Notes under the pieces: model-generated
Told to the model about the DNA's origin: nothing
Seen by the model: only the letters and a program-made list of their open reading frames with translations
Databases searched by the model: none
NCBI RefSeq assembly: GCF_900113935.1
Contig: NZ_FORF01000005.1
Span: 62,001 to 126,000, forward strand
Length of the DNA: 64,000 bases
DNA from: Aquamicrobium aerolatum DSM 21857
Lineage (GTDB): Bacteria > Pseudomonadota > Alphaproteobacteria > Rhizobiales > Rhizobiaceae
Reading direction: 5' to 3'
Position numbers and translations under genes: made by a program
Part shown: positions 36,533-46,700 of the stretch, in pieces
Numbering within the stretch: the stretch's first letter is position 1
How the letters are laid out: each line of letters starts with the position of its first letter

Positions 36533-39500
36533 ATGCCCAACAAAATGCTTATCGACGCCTCCCACCCGGAGGAAACCCGCGTCGTAGTCGTACGCGGCAA
36601 TCGCATTGAAGAATTCGACTTCGAGTCGCAGGACAAGAGGCAGCTCAAAGGCAACATCTATCTCGCCCGCGTCACGCGTGTAGAGCCGTCGCTGCAGGCT
36701 GCCTTCGTAGAATATGGCGGCAACCGCCATGGCTTCCTGGCATTCTCTGAAATCCATCCTGACTATTACCAGATTCCGGTCGCTGACCGGCAGGCACTCC
36801 TGCGCGCCGAGGCCGAGGATGCAGGTTCGGACGATGATGATGATGAAGGCGAAGAGAAGAACGGTCGCAACCGTCGCCGCCGGCGTGGTGGCCGCAATCG
36901 CGCTCGCGCCGATGAAACAAAGGCAACCACAGCCGATGACGAGAATGTCGATCCGGCCGACGACGCCGCAGATGAAAGCGACACTGACAGCGAAGCAGAC
37001 GAGATCGAAACGATCGTCCCGAACAGTGACGGCGCCCAGATCGAAGGAATCCTTCCTGAAAGCGTGATCGCCGAAAGCGTAGAAGCGGATGTCATCTCCG
37101 AGGCTGCGCCCACGAGCGACAACGATGAAGACGCCGACGACAATGACGGCGAGAGCGAAGACGACCACGAAGACGACTCGTCCAGCAACGGAAACGGGGA
37201 TGACGAAGTCACTTCCGTAGGTGCAGAGGACGCACTCGAGGAGATTCGCGAACAGCGCCGCACGCCGCGCAAGCACTACAAGATTCAGGAAGTCATCAAG
37301 CGTCGCCAGATCCTGCTGGTGCAGGTCGTCAAGGAAGAGCGCGGCAACAAGGGCGCTGCCCTGACCACCTACCTCTCGCTGGCAGGTCGTTATTCCGTGC
37401 TGATGCCGAACACGGCTCGTGGCGGTGGCATTTCGCGCAAGATCACCAATGCTCAGGATCGCAAGCGTCTCAAGGACGTGGTCAAGGATCTGGAAGTTCC
37501 GCAGGGCATGGGCGTCATCCTGCGCACCGCAGGTGAAAGCCGGACCAAGGCGGAGATCAAGCGCGACTACGAATATCTGATGCGTCTGTGGGACAACGTT
37601 CGCACCCTGACCCTTCAGTCGTCCGCGCCGTCTTTGGTCTATGAGGAAGGTTCGCTGATCAAGCGCTCCGTTCGCGACCTTTACAACAAGGACATCAACG
37701 AGATTCTCGTTGCTGGCGATGAGGGCTATCGCGAGGCCAAGGACTTCATGCGCATGCTGATGCCCAGCCATGCAAAGGTCGTTCAACCCTACCGTGAGGC
37801 TTCACCGATCTTTGCCCGCAATGGCATTGAAGCGCAGCTCGACAAGATGTTGCAGCCTCAGGTGACGCTGAAATCCGGCGGCTACATCATCATCAACCAG
37901 ACTGAAGCTCTGGTCTCCATCGACGTCAACTCGGGTCGCTCGACGAAAGAACACTCTATCGAGGACACTGCTCTCCAGACCAATCTGGAGGCGGCCGAAG
38001 AAGTCGCACGCCAGTTGCGCCTGCGCGACCTCGCCGGCCTGATCGTGATCGACTTCATCGACATGGAGGAGAATCGCAACAATCGCGCCGTTGAGAAGAA
38101 GCTGAAAGACTGCCTGAAAAACGACCGTGCGCGTATTCAGGTGGGGCGTATCTCGCATTTCGGCCTGCTCGAAATGTCGCGTCAGCGCATCCGCGCCTCG
38201 GTCCTCGATTCGACGACGCAGCCCTGCCCGCATTGTGGCGGCTCCGGCCATATCCGGTCGGAATCGTCTGTTGGCCTCATGGTGATCCGTGCGGTGGAAG
38301 AGTTCCTCCTGAAGGATGGTCGCCACCACATCACCGTCCGCACGCCCACGTCGACCGCGATCTACGTCCTCAATCACAAGCGCTCCAATCTTGTCGAGCT
38401 GGAGAAGCGCTTCGGCCTGACGATCACAATCGAGACGGACGATTCCCTGAAGACTCAGCACTACGCGATCTTCAAGGGCGCTGTGGCCGAGAACGCCACG
38501 CTGTATCAGCCTACCAGTCCGGTCCTCTTGGATGACGAAGAGCTGGATGAGGAAGACTTCGTTGAAGAGGATGCGCATGACGAGGCCGATGCGCCTGTGT
38601 CTGCGGAGCAGATCGAGTCGGAGGGTGATGACGCGCAGCGCAAGCGCAAGCGCCGTCGTCGTCGTCGTGGCGGCCGGGATCGCACTGAAGAATCTGCGGA
38701 GCAGACCGTCAGCGCAGACGGCGAAGCAGAAGGTGATGACAGCACTGAAGCATCCGAGGAAGCTGTCGGCACCGACGACGAGGCATCCGAACTGACGGCA
38801 TCGGCCGAAGAAACAGCGGCCAAGAAGCGTCGACGCGGCAAGCGCGGCGGTCGCCGCAATCGGCGCGATGACGAGGCTGCTGCGACTGCAGGCAACTCGG
38901 ACGATATCGCAGACGATGGCGAAGGTTCATCCGAAGCCAACGATGCCGAAACTCAGCCTGCCGAAACTGTTGAGGCACCCGTGGCCGAGATTGTCGCCGA
39001 GATCGTTGATCAGGCGGCTATGGAAGCGATCGAGGCTCCCAGCGAAGCAGCAGCGGAAGTTGCAACTGAAGTTGCCGCCGAAGCTGAGGCAGTGGAAAAG
39101 CCGAAGCGTCGGGCTCCCCGTCGCACGGCTGCCAAAAAGGCACAGCCTGCAGAGCCGGAAGTGGTTGAGGCAGCAGCCGATCTGGCTGCAGAATCTGAGG
39201 TCGCTCCTGCGGCCGACGTCGAAGCACCGAAGGAAAAGCCCAAGCGCGCACCGCGCCGTAAGGCACCCGCCAAGGCGAAGGAAGCTGTGGCTGAAGTAGC
39301 GGACGCCGTTGCTGCCGAGGAAGCAGCTCCCGCAGCTCTGGAAATCACGGCGCAAGCATCGGAACCGGAGAACACCTTGGTGCCCGAGACTGCGGACGTC
39401 ACTCCCGTGCCAGAAGCGGTCGTTGTGGCAACCCCGGTAGAAGAAAAGCCTGCCGAGCCGGTCGTGACGTCCTCGCAGGGCGAGCAGGCTGACAAGCCGC

Positions 39501-39538
39501 GAAAAGGCGGCTGGTGGCAGCGCAAGGGATTTTTCTGA
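36533..39538 (+). CDS. rne: Ribonuclease E
   Basis: Single-strand endoribonuclease that starts mRNA decay and scaffolds the degradosome. The 1001-residue protein has an S1 RNA-binding domain split by an insertion of about 150 acidic and Arg-rich residues (about 95-243), the catalytic DNase I-like domain with metal-binding Asp near 464 (VSIDVNSGRSTK) and 507 (IVIDFIDM), and the zinc-link CPHCGGSG near 565. A disordered tail of about 330 residues has Arg-rich and Ala/Glu-rich blocks and ends KGGWWQRKGFF, the motif that in Caulobacter RNase E binds PNPase. The start is ATG 36533 after GGGGAG; the frame is open upstream without conservation. Confidence 0.96.
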   Translation: MPNKMLIDASHPEETRVVVVRGNRIEEFDFESQDKRQLKGNIYLARVTRVEPSLQAAFVEYGGNRHGFLAFSEIHPDYYQIPVADRQALLRAEAEDAGSDDDDDEGEEKNGRNRRRRRGGRNRARADETKATTADDENVDPADDAADESDTDSEADEIETIVPNSDGAQIEGILPESVIAESVEADVISEAAPTSDNDEDADDNDGESEDDHEDDSSSNGNGDDEVTSVGAEDALEEIREQRRTPRKHYKIQEVIKRRQILLVQVVKEERGNKGAALTTYLSLAGRYSVLMPNTARGGGISRKITNAQDRKRLKDVVKDLEVPQGMGVILRTAGESRTKAEIKRDYEYLMRLWDNVRTLTLQSSAPSLVYEEGSLIKRSVRDLYNKDINEILVAGDEGYREAKDFMRMLMPSHAKVVQPYREASPIFARNGIEAQLDKMLQPQVTLKSGGYIIINQTEALVSIDVNSGRSTKEHSIEDTALQTNLEAAEEVARQLRLRDLAGLIVIDFIDMEENRNNRAVEKKLKDCLKNDRARIQVGRISHFGLLEMSRQRIRASVLDSTTQPCPHCGGSGHIRSESSVGLMVIRAVEEFLLKDGRHHITVRTPTSTAIYVLNHKRSNLVELEKRFGLTITIETDDSLKTQHYAIFKGAVAENATLYQPTSPVLLDDEELDEEDFVEEDAHDEADAPVSAEQIESEGDDAQRKRKRRRRRRGGRDRTEESAEQTVSADGEAEGDDSTEASEEAVGTDDEASELTASAEETAAKKRRRGKRGGRRNRRDDEAAATAGNSDDIADDGEGSSEANDAETQPAETVEAPVAEIVAEIVDQAAMEAIEAPSEAAAEVATEVAAEAEAVEKPKRRAPRRTAAKKAQPAEPEVVEAAADLAAESEVAPAADVEAPKEKPKRAPRRKAPAKAKEAVAEVADAVAAEEAAPAALEITAQASEPENTLVPETADVTPVPEAVVVATPVEEKPAEPVVTSSQGEQADKPRKGGWWQRKGFF

Positions 39539-39563
39539 TCCCTCGCACTCGCACTTGAGACAT

Positions 39564-39593
39564 AAAAAAACCGGCGTTCGCGCCGGTTTTTTC
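39564..39593. terminator. Bidirectional intrinsic terminator
   Basis: AAAAAACCGGCG (39565-39576) pairs with CGCCGGTTTTTT (39581-39592) around a TTCG tetraloop, serving rne and the convergent aminotransferase gene. Confidence 0.92.
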
Positions 39594-39606
39594 TAGATGT
39601 CGATTG

Positions 39607-40752
39607 TTAAAGCCATGCTTTCAGTCGAGCTATTGCCTCGGTCACATCGGCTTCGCTACCGGCATAAGAGAGCCGCAGAAAGCGCTGTCCTTCAGCAAGG
39701 TCGAAATCGATACCTGGCGTTGCCGCAATGTGGCATTCGGCCAGCAAGCGCTTGGCGAAATCCATACTGTCGTTGCTGTGCCGCGTCACGTCGCAATAGG
39801 CGTAGAATGCGCCGTCCATTGGCGCGGCAAGTGGCAATCCAAGGTCGGGCAATGCACTGCCCAGCAATTCGCGATTGTGACGATAGCGCTCTTTCACCCG
39901 ATCCAGCTCATCTGAAGCGTCAAAAGCACGTATTGCTGCCGCCTGCGACAATTCGGGGGCGGAAATATAGAGGCTCTGCGCGATGCGCTCGACCGGACGA
40001 ACGAGTTCCTCAGGCAGCACCATCCAGCCGATGCGCCATCCAGTCATGCAATAGTACTTCGAGAACGAATTGATGACGGTGACGTCATCGCCATATGAAA
40101 GCGCTGTAATATCGTCATCCTGGTAGGACAGACGATGATAGATCTCGTCGGAGATCACCGAAATGCCCATGCTCCGCGCTGCTTCGATCAAGGCTTGCAG
40201 CGCCTGTGGCGGCGTAATTGCCCCGGTCGGATTTGCCGGGCTTGCAAAAAGAACGCCCTGCAGCGGCTTTTCGCGATGCGCATGTTCGAGCTGGGCTGCC
40301 GTCAGCCAACCCTCTTCCTCCAGACGGATTTCCACCACGTCCAGTCCAAGTGCGATCAAGATGTTGCGATAGGCCGGATAACCCGGCGTGGTGATCGCAA
40401 TCCGATCGCCGGGATCGAACATCGCCAGGAAAGCAAGGTTGAAGCCAGCCGACGAACCGGTCGTCACAGCAATACGTGAAACCGGTACGTCCACCCCGTA
40501 GTGATCGCGGTAGTGCGTCGAAATTGCCTGACGCAGGTCCATAAGACCCAGCGCATCCGTGTAGCCGCCCCGCCCCGCCAGCAACGCTTGTTGGGCAGCT
40601 TCGCGCACAATGGACGGAACCGGATCGGAGGGCTGCCCAACCGCAAGCGACACGACAGGATGGCCCATTGCCTTCAGTCGGTTCGCCTCGGCGAGAACGT
40701 CCATCGCGTGAAACGGCTCGACCGCACTGCGTCGGGAAACAGAGACAACCAT
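39607..40752 (-). CDS. Pyridoxal phosphate-dependent aminotransferase, class I/II
   Basis: A 381-residue fold-type I enzyme related to aspartate aminotransferases. Visible landmarks are AVGQPSDPVP near the N-terminus, SPANPTGAITPP, VISDEIYHRLSY and the PLP-binding Lys in INSFSKYYCMTGWRIGW, with the carboxylate-binding Arg in RFLRLSYAGS near the end. The amino donor cannot be predicted from the sequence. Divergent from the M48 protease gene with about 117 bases between the starts. Confidence 0.9.
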   Translation of the reverse strand: MVVSVSRRSAVEPFHAMDVLAEANRLKAMGHPVVSLAVGQPSDPVPSIVREAAQQALLAGRGGYTDALGLMDLRQAISTHYRDHYGVDVPVSRIAVTTGSSAGFNLAFLAMFDPGDRIAITTPGYPAYRNILIALGLDVVEIRLEEEGWLTAAQLEHAHREKPLQGVLFASPANPTGAITPPQALQALIEAARSMGISVISDEIYHRLSYQDDDITALSYGDDVTVINSFSKYYCMTGWRIGWMVLPEELVRPVERIAQSLYISAPELSQAAAIRAFDASDELDRVKERYRHNRELLGSALPDLGLPLAAPMDGAFYAYCDVTRHSNDSMDFAKRLLAECHIAATPGIDFDLAEGQRFLRLSYAGSEADVTEAIARLKAWL

Positions 40753-40869
40753 GAGAAACTCCAGTCAGGAAAGGCCAAGGTGCCGCACAAATGCCCGAAA
40801 GATATGAGGTTCACAAGTTGAGGAATGTGCGGCGCATTGCCTTTGCAGGAACTTGTCAGTCGGATACCA

Positions 40870-42255
40870 ATGGCAACGATGAAGTCTGTTCTGTCGAAAT
40901 CCCTGGCAATACGCATTCTGGCTGCGGTGGCGATGGCCCTGCCCGCATCGCTGCCGGTCGTGCCGCAGGCGGTTGCACAGCAACGCGGCGTTTCGCTGAT
41001 CCGGGATGCCGAGATCGAGTCGCTTGTACGCGACTACGCGCGCCCGATCCTTGAGGCGGCCGGACTGGGACGATCCGGTATCGAAACGATCCTGGTCAAC
41101 GATCCGTCGTTCAACGCATTCGTGTCGGGTAGACGCATATTCATCAATACCGGCGCGCTGCTGATCGCTGAAACGCCCAACGAGATCATTGGAGTGCTCG
41201 CTCATGAAGCCGGGCACATCGCTGGTGGCCATCAACAGCGTCTGCGAGAGCAGCTTGAGCGCTCCAACACCATAGCCGTGATTTCGACGATTCTGGGTGT
41301 CGGCGCCGCCGTAGCTGGGACGATGACCAACTCCCAGGGGCTCATGCAATCCGGCACCGGCATCATGTCCGGCGGCATGGAGGCGGCGCGGCGCTCGCTG
41401 CTCAGCTACCAGCGATCAGAAGAAACCACTGCTGACCGCGCAGCGATCAACTATCTCGAACGTACCGGCCAGTCGGCGCGCGGCATGCTCAAGACTTTTG
41501 AGCGCTTCGCCAGCAGCATGGCACTGGCCGGATCGCGCGTCGATCCCTATCAGATCAGTCACCCGATGCCTCGTGAGCGTATCGCCAATCTCGAAAACCT
41601 TGCGCGCGCCAGCAAGCATTTCGATCGCCAGGATCCATCCGCGCTCCAGCTGCGTCACGATATGGCACGTGCCAAGATCACGGCCTATACACAGGGGCAT
41701 ATAGGCGCTTCACGGCTATTTCGCCGAGACCCGCGTGGCCTTCCGGCTCTTTATGCCGACGCGATTGGTACCTTTCTTTCCGGCAATGTCCGCGCCGGAA
41801 TCACCAAGATCGACACGCTGATCAAGTCAAACGGCAAAAATCCCTATCTCCATGAGATGCGCGGAGAGATGCTCCTGAAAGCCGGGCGTCCTGCAGACGC
41901 AGCCAAGGCATTCGCACAGGCGCGGCGACTGGACAAAAACGACTCCGGTATCATCCAGATCGGTTACGGGCAGGCGTTGATGGCAACAGGCAATCCTGAA
42001 TCTCTGCGAAAGGCCGTCGTCGAGTTGCGCACCGGCCTCACCCGCGCTCGCGAATATTCCGCAGGCTATCGCTATCTTGCCCAGGCACACGCGCAGCTTG
42101 GCAATGTCGCGGAGGCTGAACTTGCCACTGCCGACGGCCACTTCTATTCGGGCAACTATCGGGATGCCAAAATATTTGCCGCTCGTGCCCAGCAGAAGCT
42201 CAAGCAAGGCTCGCCCAGTTGGGTGCGCGCGCAGGACATCATCAACTTCAAATAA
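40870..42255 (+). CDS. Periplasmic M48 metalloprotease with TPR region (BepA-like)
   Basis: A 461-residue exported zinc protease. After the signal peptide (SLAIRILAAVAMALPASLPVVPQAVA region) comes the peptidase with HEAGH near 112-116 and the third zinc-ligand Glu in RSEETTADRAA. The C-terminal half (from about 270) has TPR-like helices (YLHEMRGEMLLKAGRPADAAKAF). BepA-type proteins keep outer membrane assembly in order by degrading stalled proteins; that role is inferred. Start ATG 40870 is preferred; ATG 40879 and 40825 are possible. A DsbA-like gene follows 43 bases later. Confidence 0.9.
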   Translation: MATMKSVLSKSLAIRILAAVAMALPASLPVVPQAVAQQRGVSLIRDAEIESLVRDYARPILEAAGLGRSGIETILVNDPSFNAFVSGRRIFINTGALLIAETPNEIIGVLAHEAGHIAGGHQQRLREQLERSNTIAVISTILGVGAAVAGTMTNSQGLMQSGTGIMSGGMEAARRSLLSYQRSEETTADRAAINYLERTGQSARGMLKTFERFASSMALAGSRVDPYQISHPMPRERIANLENLARASKHFDRQDPSALQLRHDMARAKITAYTQGHIGASRLFRRDPRGLPALYADAIGTFLSGNVRAGITKIDTLIKSNGKNPYLHEMRGEMLLKAGRPADAAKAFAQARRLDKNDSGIIQIGYGQALMATGNPESLRKAVVELRTGLTRAREYSAGYRYLAQAHAQLGNVAEAELATADGHFYSGNYRDAKIFAARAQQKLKQGSPSWVRAQDIINFK

Positions 42256-42298
42256 TCTGGTCGACGACTGCCGTCGCACTGCATGAAGGACATTTAGA

Positions 42299-43078
42299 AT
42301 GAGCAAGGCCACGGTACTCGGCATAACCGGCGCAGCTGTTGGCGCTGCAATGTTCGCTTTCGGTTTTGTTTCTGGCAGCAACCCTGTTCCGACCACTGAC
42401 ATGGCAGGCACTGCATCGATGACCCGCACGCAGGTTGAGTCAATCGTGCACAATTATCTCGCCGCCAATCCAGAAATTCTGTTGGAGATGCAGACAGCGC
42501 TCGAAACAAAACAGGAAGAGCGCCAACGTGTTTCTCAGATCGACACGATCCGCGGTGCCCGCGACGAAATCTTCAACGCCAGCTACGACGGGGTCATCGG
42601 CAACCCGCAGGGAGCTGTCACAATCGTCGAGTTCTTCGACTACAATTGCGGGTTCTGCAAGCGCGCGCTGGCTGACATGGAGACCGTCATTCAGTCCAAT
42701 CCAGACCTGCGCTTTGTGCTCAAGGAATTTCCGATTCTCGGCCCGGACTCACAGAAGGCGCATGTCGTCTCCATGGCTTTCCGCAATCTGGCGCCAGAAA
42801 AATACGGAGATTTTCATCGCGAGCTGATGAACGGCAGCCGCGCCAACGAAGCAACCGCAATTGCTGCGGCCACACGTCTTGGTGTCGAGGAAGCTGCCCT
42901 TCGTCGCGAGATGGAGAATCCACAGATCGCGCAGGCTTTCGCCCAGACTTATGAACTGGCTTCACGGCTGGCAATTACCGGCACGCCGTCCTATGTGGTG
43001 GGGGATGAGGTCGTATTCGGCGCTCTTGGGCACGCTGTGCTCGAAGAAAAACTGAAACAGGTCCGTGCAGCGAACTGA
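42299..43078 (+). CDS. DsbA-family thiol-disulphide oxidoreductase (Com1/ScsC-like)
   Basis: A 259-residue exported protein with an N-terminal signal/anchor helix, a long amphipathic helix (about 43-80, IVHNYLAANPEILLEMQ) that in related ScsC/Com1 proteins mediates oligomerisation, and a thioredoxin-like domain with active site C117-G-F-C120 (FFDYNCGFCKRAL) and cis-Pro in ITGTPSYVVGD. It probably introduces or isomerises disulphides in the periplasm. It follows the M48 protease gene closely and may be co-transcribed with it as an envelope quality-control pair. Confidence 0.9.
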   Translation: MSKATVLGITGAAVGAAMFAFGFVSGSNPVPTTDMAGTASMTRTQVESIVHNYLAANPEILLEMQTALETKQEERQRVSQIDTIRGARDEIFNASYDGVIGNPQGAVTIVEFFDYNCGFCKRALADMETVIQSNPDLRFVLKEFPILGPDSQKAHVVSMAFRNLAPEKYGDFHRELMNGSRANEATAIAAATRLGVEEAALRREMENPQIAQAFAQTYELASRLAITGTPSYVVGDEVVFGALGHAVLEEKLKQVRAAN

Positions 43079-43098
43079 AACGTATGAATTCCGGTTTT

Positions 43099-43119
43099 CA
43101 CAGCCCAAACAGGGCTGTG
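43099..43119 (+). promoter_or_regulatory. Hairpin upstream of aroQ-accB-accC
   Basis: CACAGCCC (43099-43106) pairs with GGGCTGTG (43112-43119) around AAACA. No T-run follows. It lies between the DsbA-like gene and aroQ and may be a weak terminator or leader element. Confidence 0.35.
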
Positions 43120-43200
43120 GACACCAAAAGAACTCACTTGCGCTCTTTCCGCCGCAGTCTATGGCCGTTATAGAAGTGCCGGCGCGCAGGAACTCCTTTT

Positions 43201-43638
43201 ATGTCGAAGACGATATTCATTCTCAATGGTCCCAACCTGAACATGCTCGGCAAGCGAGAGCCGGGCATCTACGGTGGCAAGACCCTTGACGAAATTGCCG
43301 ACGATTGCCGCGCAGAAGGCAGCCGCCTTGGCTTCGAAGTCGACTTCCGCCAGTCCAACCACGAAGGTGAACTGGTCGACTGGATTCAGGAAGCCGCAAG
43401 CAAGGCCCAGGGTCTGGTTATCAATCCCGCTGCCTACAGCCATACCTCGATTGCAATCCACGACGCGATCCGAGCAATCTCGCCTTTCCCCGTCGCAGAA
43501 GTGCATCTTTCGAACATTCACGCACGGGAGCAATACCGCCACCATTCGTGGGTTTCGGCGGTCGCAACTGGCGTGATTTGCGGCTTCGGACCGCAAGGTT
43601 ATCTCATGGCGCTAAACGCATTGGCCGCAAGGTCATAA
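43201..43638 (+). CDS. aroQ: Type II 3-dehydroquinate dehydratase
   Basis: Third step of the shikimate pathway. The 145-residue protein shows the AroQ landmarks [19 protein letters not shown] (catalytic Tyr), [30 protein letters not shown] and [12 protein letters not shown]-like [17 protein letters not shown] (catalytic His). AGGA precedes the ATG. In many alphaproteobacteria aroQ heads an operon with accB and accC, as here (33 bases to accB). Confidence 0.96.
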   Translation: MSKTIFILNGPNLNMLGKREPGIYGGKTLDEIADDCRAEGSRLGFEVDFRQSNHEGELVDWIQEAASKAQGLVINPAAYSHTSIAIHDAIRAISPFPVAEVHLSNIHAREQYRHHSWVSAVATGVICGFGPQGYLMALNALAARS

Positions 43639-43671
43639 GCCGCCACAACGAACAATAAGGACGATAGTAGA

Positions 43672-44142
43672 ATGTCGACTAAGAAAAACGGCGTTGACCA
43701 GCAACTTATCCGCGATCTGGCGACAATTCTTGATGAAACCAACCTGACCGAAATTGAGGTTGAGCAGGACGACCTGCGTATTCGAGTTTCTCGTACCCCG
43801 GCAGCGGTTCAGGGCTACGCACCAGCGCCTTATGCAGCCGCACCTGCGCCAGCTGCACCAGCGGTCGCTGCACCTGTCGCGGCGGCTCCTGCTGCCGCCG
43901 ATACGTCCAAGAACGCAGTCCCCTCGCCGATGGTCGGAACCGCTTATCTGTCACCTGCACCAGACGCCAAGCCGTTCATTGAAGTTGGCCAGAAGGTAAA
44001 GGAGGGTCAGACCCTTCTCATTATCGAAGCCATGAAGACAATGAACCAGATCCCGTCTCCGCGCGCGGGCACGGTCGTTGCGATCCTGTGCGAGGATGCT
44101 CAGCCCGTCGAGTACGGCGAGCCTCTCGTGGTCATCGAATAG
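43672..44142 (+). CDS. accB: Biotin carboxyl carrier protein of acetyl-CoA carboxylase
   Basis: Carries biotin between the carboxylase and transferase halves in the first step of fatty acid synthesis. The 156-residue protein has an N-terminal helical segment, an Ala/Pro-rich mobile linker (about 45-80) and a biotinyl domain with the modified Lys in [10 protein letters not shown] near residue 122. AAGGA precedes the ATG. The accC start lies 14 bases after the stop. The modifying enzyme BirA is encoded about 16 kb away in the same window. Confidence 0.97.
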   Translation: MSTKKNGVDQQLIRDLATILDETNLTEIEVEQDDLRIRVSRTPAAVQGYAPAPYAAAPAPAAPAVAAPVAAAPAAADTSKNAVPSPMVGTAYLSPAPDAKPFIEVGQKVKEGQTLLIIEAMKTMNQIPSPRAGTVVAILCEDAQPVEYGEPLVVIE

Positions 44143-44156
44143 GTCAGGGCCGAAGG

Positions 44157-45503
44157 ATGTTTCAAAAAGTCCTGATAGCAAACCGGGGTGAAATTGCACT
44201 GCGCATTCTGCGCGCGTGCAAGGAGCTTGGTATTCAGACCGTGGCCGTTCATTCTACGGCGGACGCAGATGCCATGCATGTGCGGCTCGCAGACGAAAGC
44301 GTCTGCATTGGCCCACCGCAGTCCCGCGATTCGTACCTGAATATCCATCAGATCGTTGCGGCATGTGAAATTACCGGCGCCGACGCGATCCACCCTGGCT
44401 ACGGCTTCCTGTCTGAGAATGCTAAATTCTCCGACATTCTTGCTGCCCACAACATCACGTTTATCGGGCCTTCGGGCGACCATATCCGCGTGATGGGTGA
44501 CAAGATCGAAGCCAAGCGCACCGCAAAGCGCCTTGGTATTCCCGTCGTTCCGGGCTCAGAAGGCGCTATCTCCGACGAAACCGAAGCAAGACGCGTTGCC
44601 GCTGAGATCGGCTACCCTGTCATCATCAAGGCATCTGCTGGCGGTGGCGGTCGCGGCATGAAGGTCGCACACTCCGAAGACGACCTCCTCGTCGCTCTCG
44701 CCACTGCAAAGTCGGAAGCATCTGCCGCCTTTGGCGATGACGCCGTCTATATCGAGAAATATCTCGAGAAGCCGCGCCACATCGAAGTGCAGATCGTCGG
44801 CGATGGTGCCGGCAGGGCCATCCATCTGGGTGAACGCGATTGCTCCCTGCAGCGCCGTCACCAGAAGGTCTGGGAAGAAGCCACCTCGCCTGCACTGAAT
44901 GCCTCAGAGCGCGCCAAGATTGGCGAGATCTGCTCGAAGGCGGTTGCCGATCTCGGATATTCCGGTGCAGGCACAATCGAGTTCCTGTACGAGAACGGCG
45001 AGTTCTATTTCATCGAGATGAACACCCGCCTTCAGGTGGAACACCCGATTACTGAAGCGATTACCGGTATCGACCTCGTTCACGAGCAGATTCGCGTCGC
45101 CTCGGGTGGTGGTCTGTCGGTCAAGCAGGAAGACATCCGCTTCCAGGGCCACGCCATTGAGTGCCGCATCAACGCGGAAGACCCGCGCACTTTCGTCCCC
45201 TCGCCGGGCACGATCACGCACTTCCACACGCCGGGCGGCCTGGGTATCCGCGTCGATTCGGGTGTCTATTCGGGCTACAAGATCCCGCCCTACTACGACA
45301 GCCTGATCGGCAAGCTGATCGTGCATGGCCGCAATCGCGTCGAGTGCATGATGCGTCTTCGCCGCGCATTGGACGAGTTCGTGGTCGACGGCATCAACAC
45401 CACACTGCCGCTTTTCCGGGATCTGGTCGGCAACACCGACATTGCCAATGGTGATTACGACATCCACTGGCTGGAGAAGCACCTGGCATCGTCCGCGGGG
45501 TAA
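44157..45503 (+). CDS. accC: Biotin carboxylase of acetyl-CoA carboxylase
   Basis: ATP-dependent carboxylation of biotin on AccB. The 448-residue protein starts [17 protein letters not shown] and has the ATP-grasp features: glycine-rich [42 protein letters not shown] and [16 protein letters not shown]. The frame is open upstream into accB, but conservation and length set the start at ATG 44157. The stop nearly abuts aat (16 bases), extending the operon. Confidence 0.97.
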   Translation: MFQKVLIANRGEIALRILRACKELGIQTVAVHSTADADAMHVRLADESVCIGPPQSRDSYLNIHQIVAACEITGADAIHPGYGFLSENAKFSDILAAHNITFIGPSGDHIRVMGDKIEAKRTAKRLGIPVVPGSEGAISDETEARRVAAEIGYPVIIKASAGGGGRGMKVAHSEDDLLVALATAKSEASAAFGDDAVYIEKYLEKPRHIEVQIVGDGAGRAIHLGERDCSLQRRHQKVWEEATSPALNASERAKIGEICSKAVADLGYSGAGTIEFLYENGEFYFIEMNTRLQVEHPITEAITGIDLVHEQIRVASGGGLSVKQEDIRFQGHAIECRINAEDPRTFVPSPGTITHFHTPGGLGIRVDSGVYSGYKIPPYYDSLIGKLIVHGRNRVECMMRLRRALDEFVVDGINTTLPLFRDLVGNTDIANGDYDIHWLEKHLASSAG

Positions 45504-45519
45504 TGGTTGCGAGTATGCG

Positions 45520-46140
45520 ATGACCCGTCCTTTTGCGCCCGGTTACCGCATACCCGCCGATCTGCTCCTGCGCGCCTACGCGTCAGGAGCATTCCCCATG
45601 GCAGAATCGGCCGAAGACCCGGAGGTGTTCTGGGTCCGGCCTGAAACCCGCGGGATCATACCCCTCGACGATTTCCACATTCCCCGGAGCCTTTCGAAGG
45701 TCATCCGGCAGAATCGTTTTGAAATCCGGGTCGATAGTGACTTTGAGGGCGTAATTGACGGCTGCGCCGAAGCGCGCGAGGGCCGCGACTCCACCTGGAT
45801 CAACGCCCCTATCCGCGAAGCCTACACCAACCTCTTCATGCGTGGATATTGCCACACTGTCGAAGCGTGGGAGAACGATCGCCTTGTGGGCGGTCTCTAT
45901 GGCGTCACGCTCGGACGCGCATTTTTCGGCGAAAGCATGTTTTCACGCACAACCGACGCGTCGAAAGTCTGTCTCGCCTTCCTTGTGGAGCGGCTGCGCG
46001 CAAGGGGCTTCGTACTTCTGGACACCCAGTTCACCACTGAACACCTCAAGCGCTTCGGCGCCATCGATGTTCCGCGTGCCAAATATGAGGCGATGCTTGA
46101 GCGCGCTGTGCAGGGCGAAGCGAAATTCACCGACTCCTGA
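45520..46140 (+). CDS. aat: Leucyl/phenylalanyl-tRNA--protein transferase
   Basis: N-degron enzyme that adds Leu or Phe to proteins with N-terminal Arg or Lys, marking them for ClpS/ClpAP. The 206-residue protein has [12 protein letters not shown] near the N-terminus, [33 protein letters not shown] and [16 protein letters not shown], all Aat hallmarks. Start ATG 45520 has a weak ribosome-binding site and lies 16 bases after accC, so translational coupling is likely. It is convergent with the DUF2155 gene with only 15 bases between stops. Confidence 0.95.
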   Translation: MTRPFAPGYRIPADLLLRAYASGAFPMAESAEDPEVFWVRPETRGIIPLDDFHIPRSLSKVIRQNRFEIRVDSDFEGVIDGCAEAREGRDSTWINAPIREAYTNLFMRGYCHTVEAWENDRLVGGLYGVTLGRAFFGESMFSRTTDASKVCLAFLVERLRARGFVLLDTQFTTEHLKRFGAIDVPRAKYEAMLERAVQGEAKFTDS

Positions 46141-46155
46141 GCATCTGCTCATAGT

Positions 46156-46560
46156 TTAGTTGGTTGAAGCCTTTTCCGGAGGCGGAACGTCGGACTTCTG
46201 TTTGCAGTCCTTCAGCCACACATCGTAGATCGGGTGCTCAATCGCATTGAGACCGGGACTTTCCGCGAACATCCAGCCCGTAAAAATGCGACGAATCTTC
46301 CGATCCAGCGTGATCTCGTCGACTTCAATAAAGGAATCGGTTTTCGGCTCTTCCGTCTCTGGCGACGAATAGCACACGCGGGGCGTGACCTGCAGAGCGC
46401 CAAATTGAACGGTTTCGTTGATGTAGACGTCGAAGCTGATGATCCGCCCGGTGATCTTGTCGACCCCGGTGAATTCCGCCACCGCATTGGTCACCCGCTC
46501 CGCCAGGGAAGGTCCGGAACTGACAAGAACGCCAGCCAGCACAAGTGTCGGCAAGCGCAT
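46156..46560 (-). CDS. DUF2155 domain exported protein
   Basis: A 134-residue protein with a signal peptide (RLPTLVLAGVLVSSGPSLA) and the DUF2155 domain: FTGVDKITGRIISFDVYINE, then RVCYSSP and RRIFTGWMFAESPGLNAIEHPIYDVWL. Its two Cys may pair. The family is common beside complex I accessory genes in alphaproteobacteria; function unknown. ATG 46560 (AAGGTG just before) is chosen because the signal peptide starts there; ATG 46611 would add 17 residues. Confidence 0.87.
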   Translation of the reverse strand: MRLPTLVLAGVLVSSGPSLAERVTNAVAEFTGVDKITGRIISFDVYINETVQFGALQVTPRVCYSSPETEEPKTDSFIEVDEITLDRKIRRIFTGWMFAESPGLNAIEHPIYDVWLKDCKQKSDVPPPEKASTN

Positions 46561-46700
46561 CACCTTGGGACGGGAATGAGAGAAGCGCGGGCTAGTCGGC
46601 GATAGAGCCATGAGTCGTGCTGTCCGTGAATTGTCGTGGCGACATGCGTGCGACGTGGATAGACGGCAAATGTGGCGAGAAAGCTCTCGCCGACAACAGC

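Noticed and set aside
36461-37786. Antisense reading frame opposite the 5' part of rne
   Set aside because: Arises from the acidic and Arg-rich codons of RNase E; the translation resembles no protein family.
45503-45523. Six-codon frame starting at the accC stop, just before aat
   Set aside because: Too short and without its own ribosome-binding site; probably chance within a tightly coupled junction.
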